Positions 62,664-64,000 of a stretch of DNA of 64,000 bases are shown here, piece after piece. Source of the stretch: Bacteroidia bacterium (GTDB lineage: Bacteria > Bacteroidota > Bacteroidia > Bacteroidales > Prolixibacteraceae); assembly GCA_026391315.1 (NCBI GenBank), contig JAPLDT010000098.1:1-64000 (forward strand). The letters are read 5' to 3'. The notes beneath the pieces are model-generated. The model had not been told where the DNA came from. It did no database searches and saw only the letters and a program-made list of their open reading frames with translations. Every line of letters starts with the position of its first letter. Position 1 is the first letter of the stretch. A program made the translations under genes and the position numbers.

Positions 62664-63372
62664 TTTTTTCAGCAATGATTGTAAATGTTTTCACTTCATC
62701 CAATATTTCAATAACCTTAAACCCTGTCAGTTTCAGAAAAAGCAATATCTCATCTTTTGTAAATGCCCTCAATGTTGTTACGTCATCATACTCGGTTAAG
62801 TGGTCATTATCGCTAATGATGTATTTCGCAAACCAATCATAGGTCCACCCGGTGGTAAGGTTCTTTTTTAGCGTACTTATTCTTTTAATTTTTCTATTTT
62901 CATGTTCAATATTTTGCTCGAAATCATTGAAGTTGTCGAATATTCCATTTGCCTCAAAAACACCAAATACCAACAACCCTTTATCCACAAGCGCTTCTCG
63001 AACACCATTTAGTGTCTCTATGATTCCTTTGTTCTCAATCACATAGGCGATAGAGCGTCCTGTTATCATCACCGCGTCAAATTGCTTATGGAATGATAGG
63101 TTTCGCATGTCACATTGGATAAACTTATCTGTTTTAACTTCCAAACGTGCAATTTCCAGCATCTCATCAAACAAATCCAATCCCAGATAGTCGTATCCAC
63201 TCTTGACAAATCGTCTGGCAAGCATTCCTGAACCACAACCTATTTCCAGAATTTTATGGCAATTGTATTTTTTCAAAATTGAATCATAAAATTCAAACTC
63301 CTTGTCATAATCGAAAATATGCTGATACATCTCATGATAGATGTTCGCCAATGTTGAATAAAGCTGGGTCAT
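62653..63372 (-). CDS. Class I SAM-dependent methyltransferase
   Basis: Protein of 239 aa with motif I KILEIGCGSGMLARRF, an acidic motif II (GLDLFDEMLEIA) and FDAVMITGRSIAYV at motif IV. The substrate is unknown. It overlaps the SnoaL-like gene downstream and may act with it. Confidence 0.88.
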   Translation of the reverse strand: MTQLYSTLANIYHEMYQHIFDYDKEFEFYDSILKKYNCHKILEIGCGSGMLARRFVKSGYDYLGLDLFDEMLEIARLEVKTDKFIQCDMRNLSFHKQFDAVMITGRSIAYVIENKGIIETLNGVREALVDKGLLVFGVFEANGIFDNFNDFEQNIEHENRKIKRISTLKKNLTTGWTYDWFAKYIISDNDHLTEYDDVTTLRAFTKDEILLFLKLTGFKVIEILDEVKTFTIIAEKNGD

Positions 63373-63408
63373 AATCGCACAAGTTTAATTCCTCATAACG
63401 GTCCACGG

Positions 63409-63476
63409 CTACCCGCAGACAGGGTTATTAAAGTTAATATTTTTTTGACTGGCAAGATTGCCCTGGTTGCGGGTAG
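63409..63476. repeat. Inverted repeat with 16-bp arms (attC-like outline)
   Basis: Arms 63409-63424 and 63461-63476 (CTACCCGCAGACAGGG against CCCTGGTTGCGGGTAG) pair with two mismatches around a 36-base A+T-rich loop. They are flanked by ATAACGG and GTTAACGGC. It lies between the methyltransferase and the unknown gene. Confidence 0.55.
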
Positions 63477-63509
63477 GTGTTGTTAACGGCTGGCATATTT
63501 TGTTCTGGT

Positions 63510-64000
63510 TCACTCAATAACCATTTGTTGGTCAAAGAATTTTTTCAAAACAGCATAAGATTCTTTGTGAATGTCTTCGCAAGTGTCTAATATGACTAAA
63601 TAAAAGATTCTTCCCTTAAATCTATTTTTGCCACCCGAAACAGTGTAATAGGTCATTTTATCTTTTTCTCCGCTAGGTAATGACATTGGATTTTCAAGAA
63701 GAAGTCCTGAGTATTCTGGCATTTCCCTTTCTATTCCAATCATATACAAATGGCCGCCACCTATGTCTTGATAAATAGTATTATCATGTATTTCAAACGC
63801 ACTCATTCTATCGTATTTATCAGAAAATTGAACTTTATTATTTCGCGGATATTTTGAAACAAATGTGTTTAAGAAGTCATCTAATTTATCCTCATCTTTT
63901 ACGACCTTCATTAAGAGTGCTAATGAGTAATGTATTTCTTTCCCTTTATTGTTTTTTAATGTAGTCGGTTCTAATGAAATAAAGCATTGGTGGTTGATAT
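63510..64000 (-). CDS. Unknown protein, 5' end beyond the window
   Basis: At least 163 codons. An internal ATG at 63911 could look like the start, but the frame stays open to the window edge and its sequence (CFISLEPTTLKNNKGKEIHY, SLALL) looks coding, so the gene continues outside. No family is recognised. It has mixed alpha/beta composition with NTIYQDIGGGHLYMIGIE and ILDTCEDIHKESYAVLKKFF. Confidence 0.7.
   Translation of the reverse strand, partial: INHQCFISLEPTTLKNNKGKEIHYSLALLMKVVKDEDKLDDFLNTFVSKYPRNNKVQFSDKYDRMSAFEIHDNTIYQDIGGGHLYMIGIEREMPEYSGLLLENPMSLPSGEKDKMTYYTVSGGKNRFKGRIFYLVILDTCEDIHKESYAVLKKFFDQQMVIE

Noticed and set aside
1-64000. rRNA, tRNA, insertion sequence and riboswitch candidates
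   Set aside because: No conserved rRNA or tRNA sequence, transposase motif or recognisable riboswitch core was seen by eye; a covariance-model search would be needed to exclude small ncRNAs.

Overview
The window comes from a Bacteroidota genome. The evidence is a SusC/SusD pair, a FecR anti-sigma factor with an ECF sigma factor, A-rich translation starts, Tat-type leaders on sugar enzymes, and many exported glycoside hydrolases. The genus cannot be read from the sequence; a free-living, glycan-degrading Bacteroidales/Marinilabiliales-type organism would fit. No rRNA, tRNA, CRISPR array, transposase or phage gene was seen.

Region 1 (about 179-53706, all minus strand) is a glycan-use locus of about 53 kb in which every gene points the same way. 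Read in the direction of transcription, it starts with an ECF sigma factor (53706) and FecR (52171), interrupted by a decayed toxin-antitoxin remnant. SusC (50972) and SusD (47530) follow, then a hairpin. Next come acyltransferase and glycosidase genes (GH20, an unassigned 984-aa TIM-barrel protein, GH35, GH127), then two blocks of exported enzymes: M55 peptidase x2, Tat-leader DegT aminotransferase x2, GH172, a GHL6-like hydrolase, ceramidase-fold proteins x2, creatininase-like and GH109. An amino-sugar-like cytoplasmic module follows (DegT, Gfo/Idh/MocA, PIG-L deacetylase, NagB-like, APC permease, Gfo/Idh/MocA, DegT, DAACS symporter). The region ends with GH36, a nitrilase-family amidohydrolase, a two-domain esterase, GH28, DoxX and a Tat-leader Gfo/Idh/MocA protein.

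Inferred logic: outer-membrane SusCD imports a complex glycan bearing amino sugars, galactose and arabinofuranose-like sugars. Periplasmic glycosidases trim it. HGSNAT-type membrane acyltransferases may N-acylate free amines on the periplasmic side. Exported oxidoreductases, aminotransferases and amidohydrolases modify unusual residues. Cytoplasmic deacetylase, deaminase, dehydrogenase and aminotransferase enzymes finish the catabolism. The oddest feature is the pair of PLP aminotransferases carrying twin-arginine leaders. One of these leaders also appears, nearly unchanged at DNA level, on an unrelated G+C-rich hydrolase.

Region 2 (53917-59412, plus strand) encodes a tripartite export system: HlyD-like adaptor, MacB-like permease without an ATPase domain, TolC-like channel, and a second adaptor. 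A repeat-rich gap follows, then an M28 peptidase gene broken by an internal deletion (59661-60877).

Region 3 (60885-64000, minus strand) is accessory in character: a MazEF-type toxin-antitoxin pair, a DUF4251 protein, a SnoaL-like protein, a methyltransferase and an unknown protein cut by the window edge. Dispersed repeats and a long inverted repeat lie between them.
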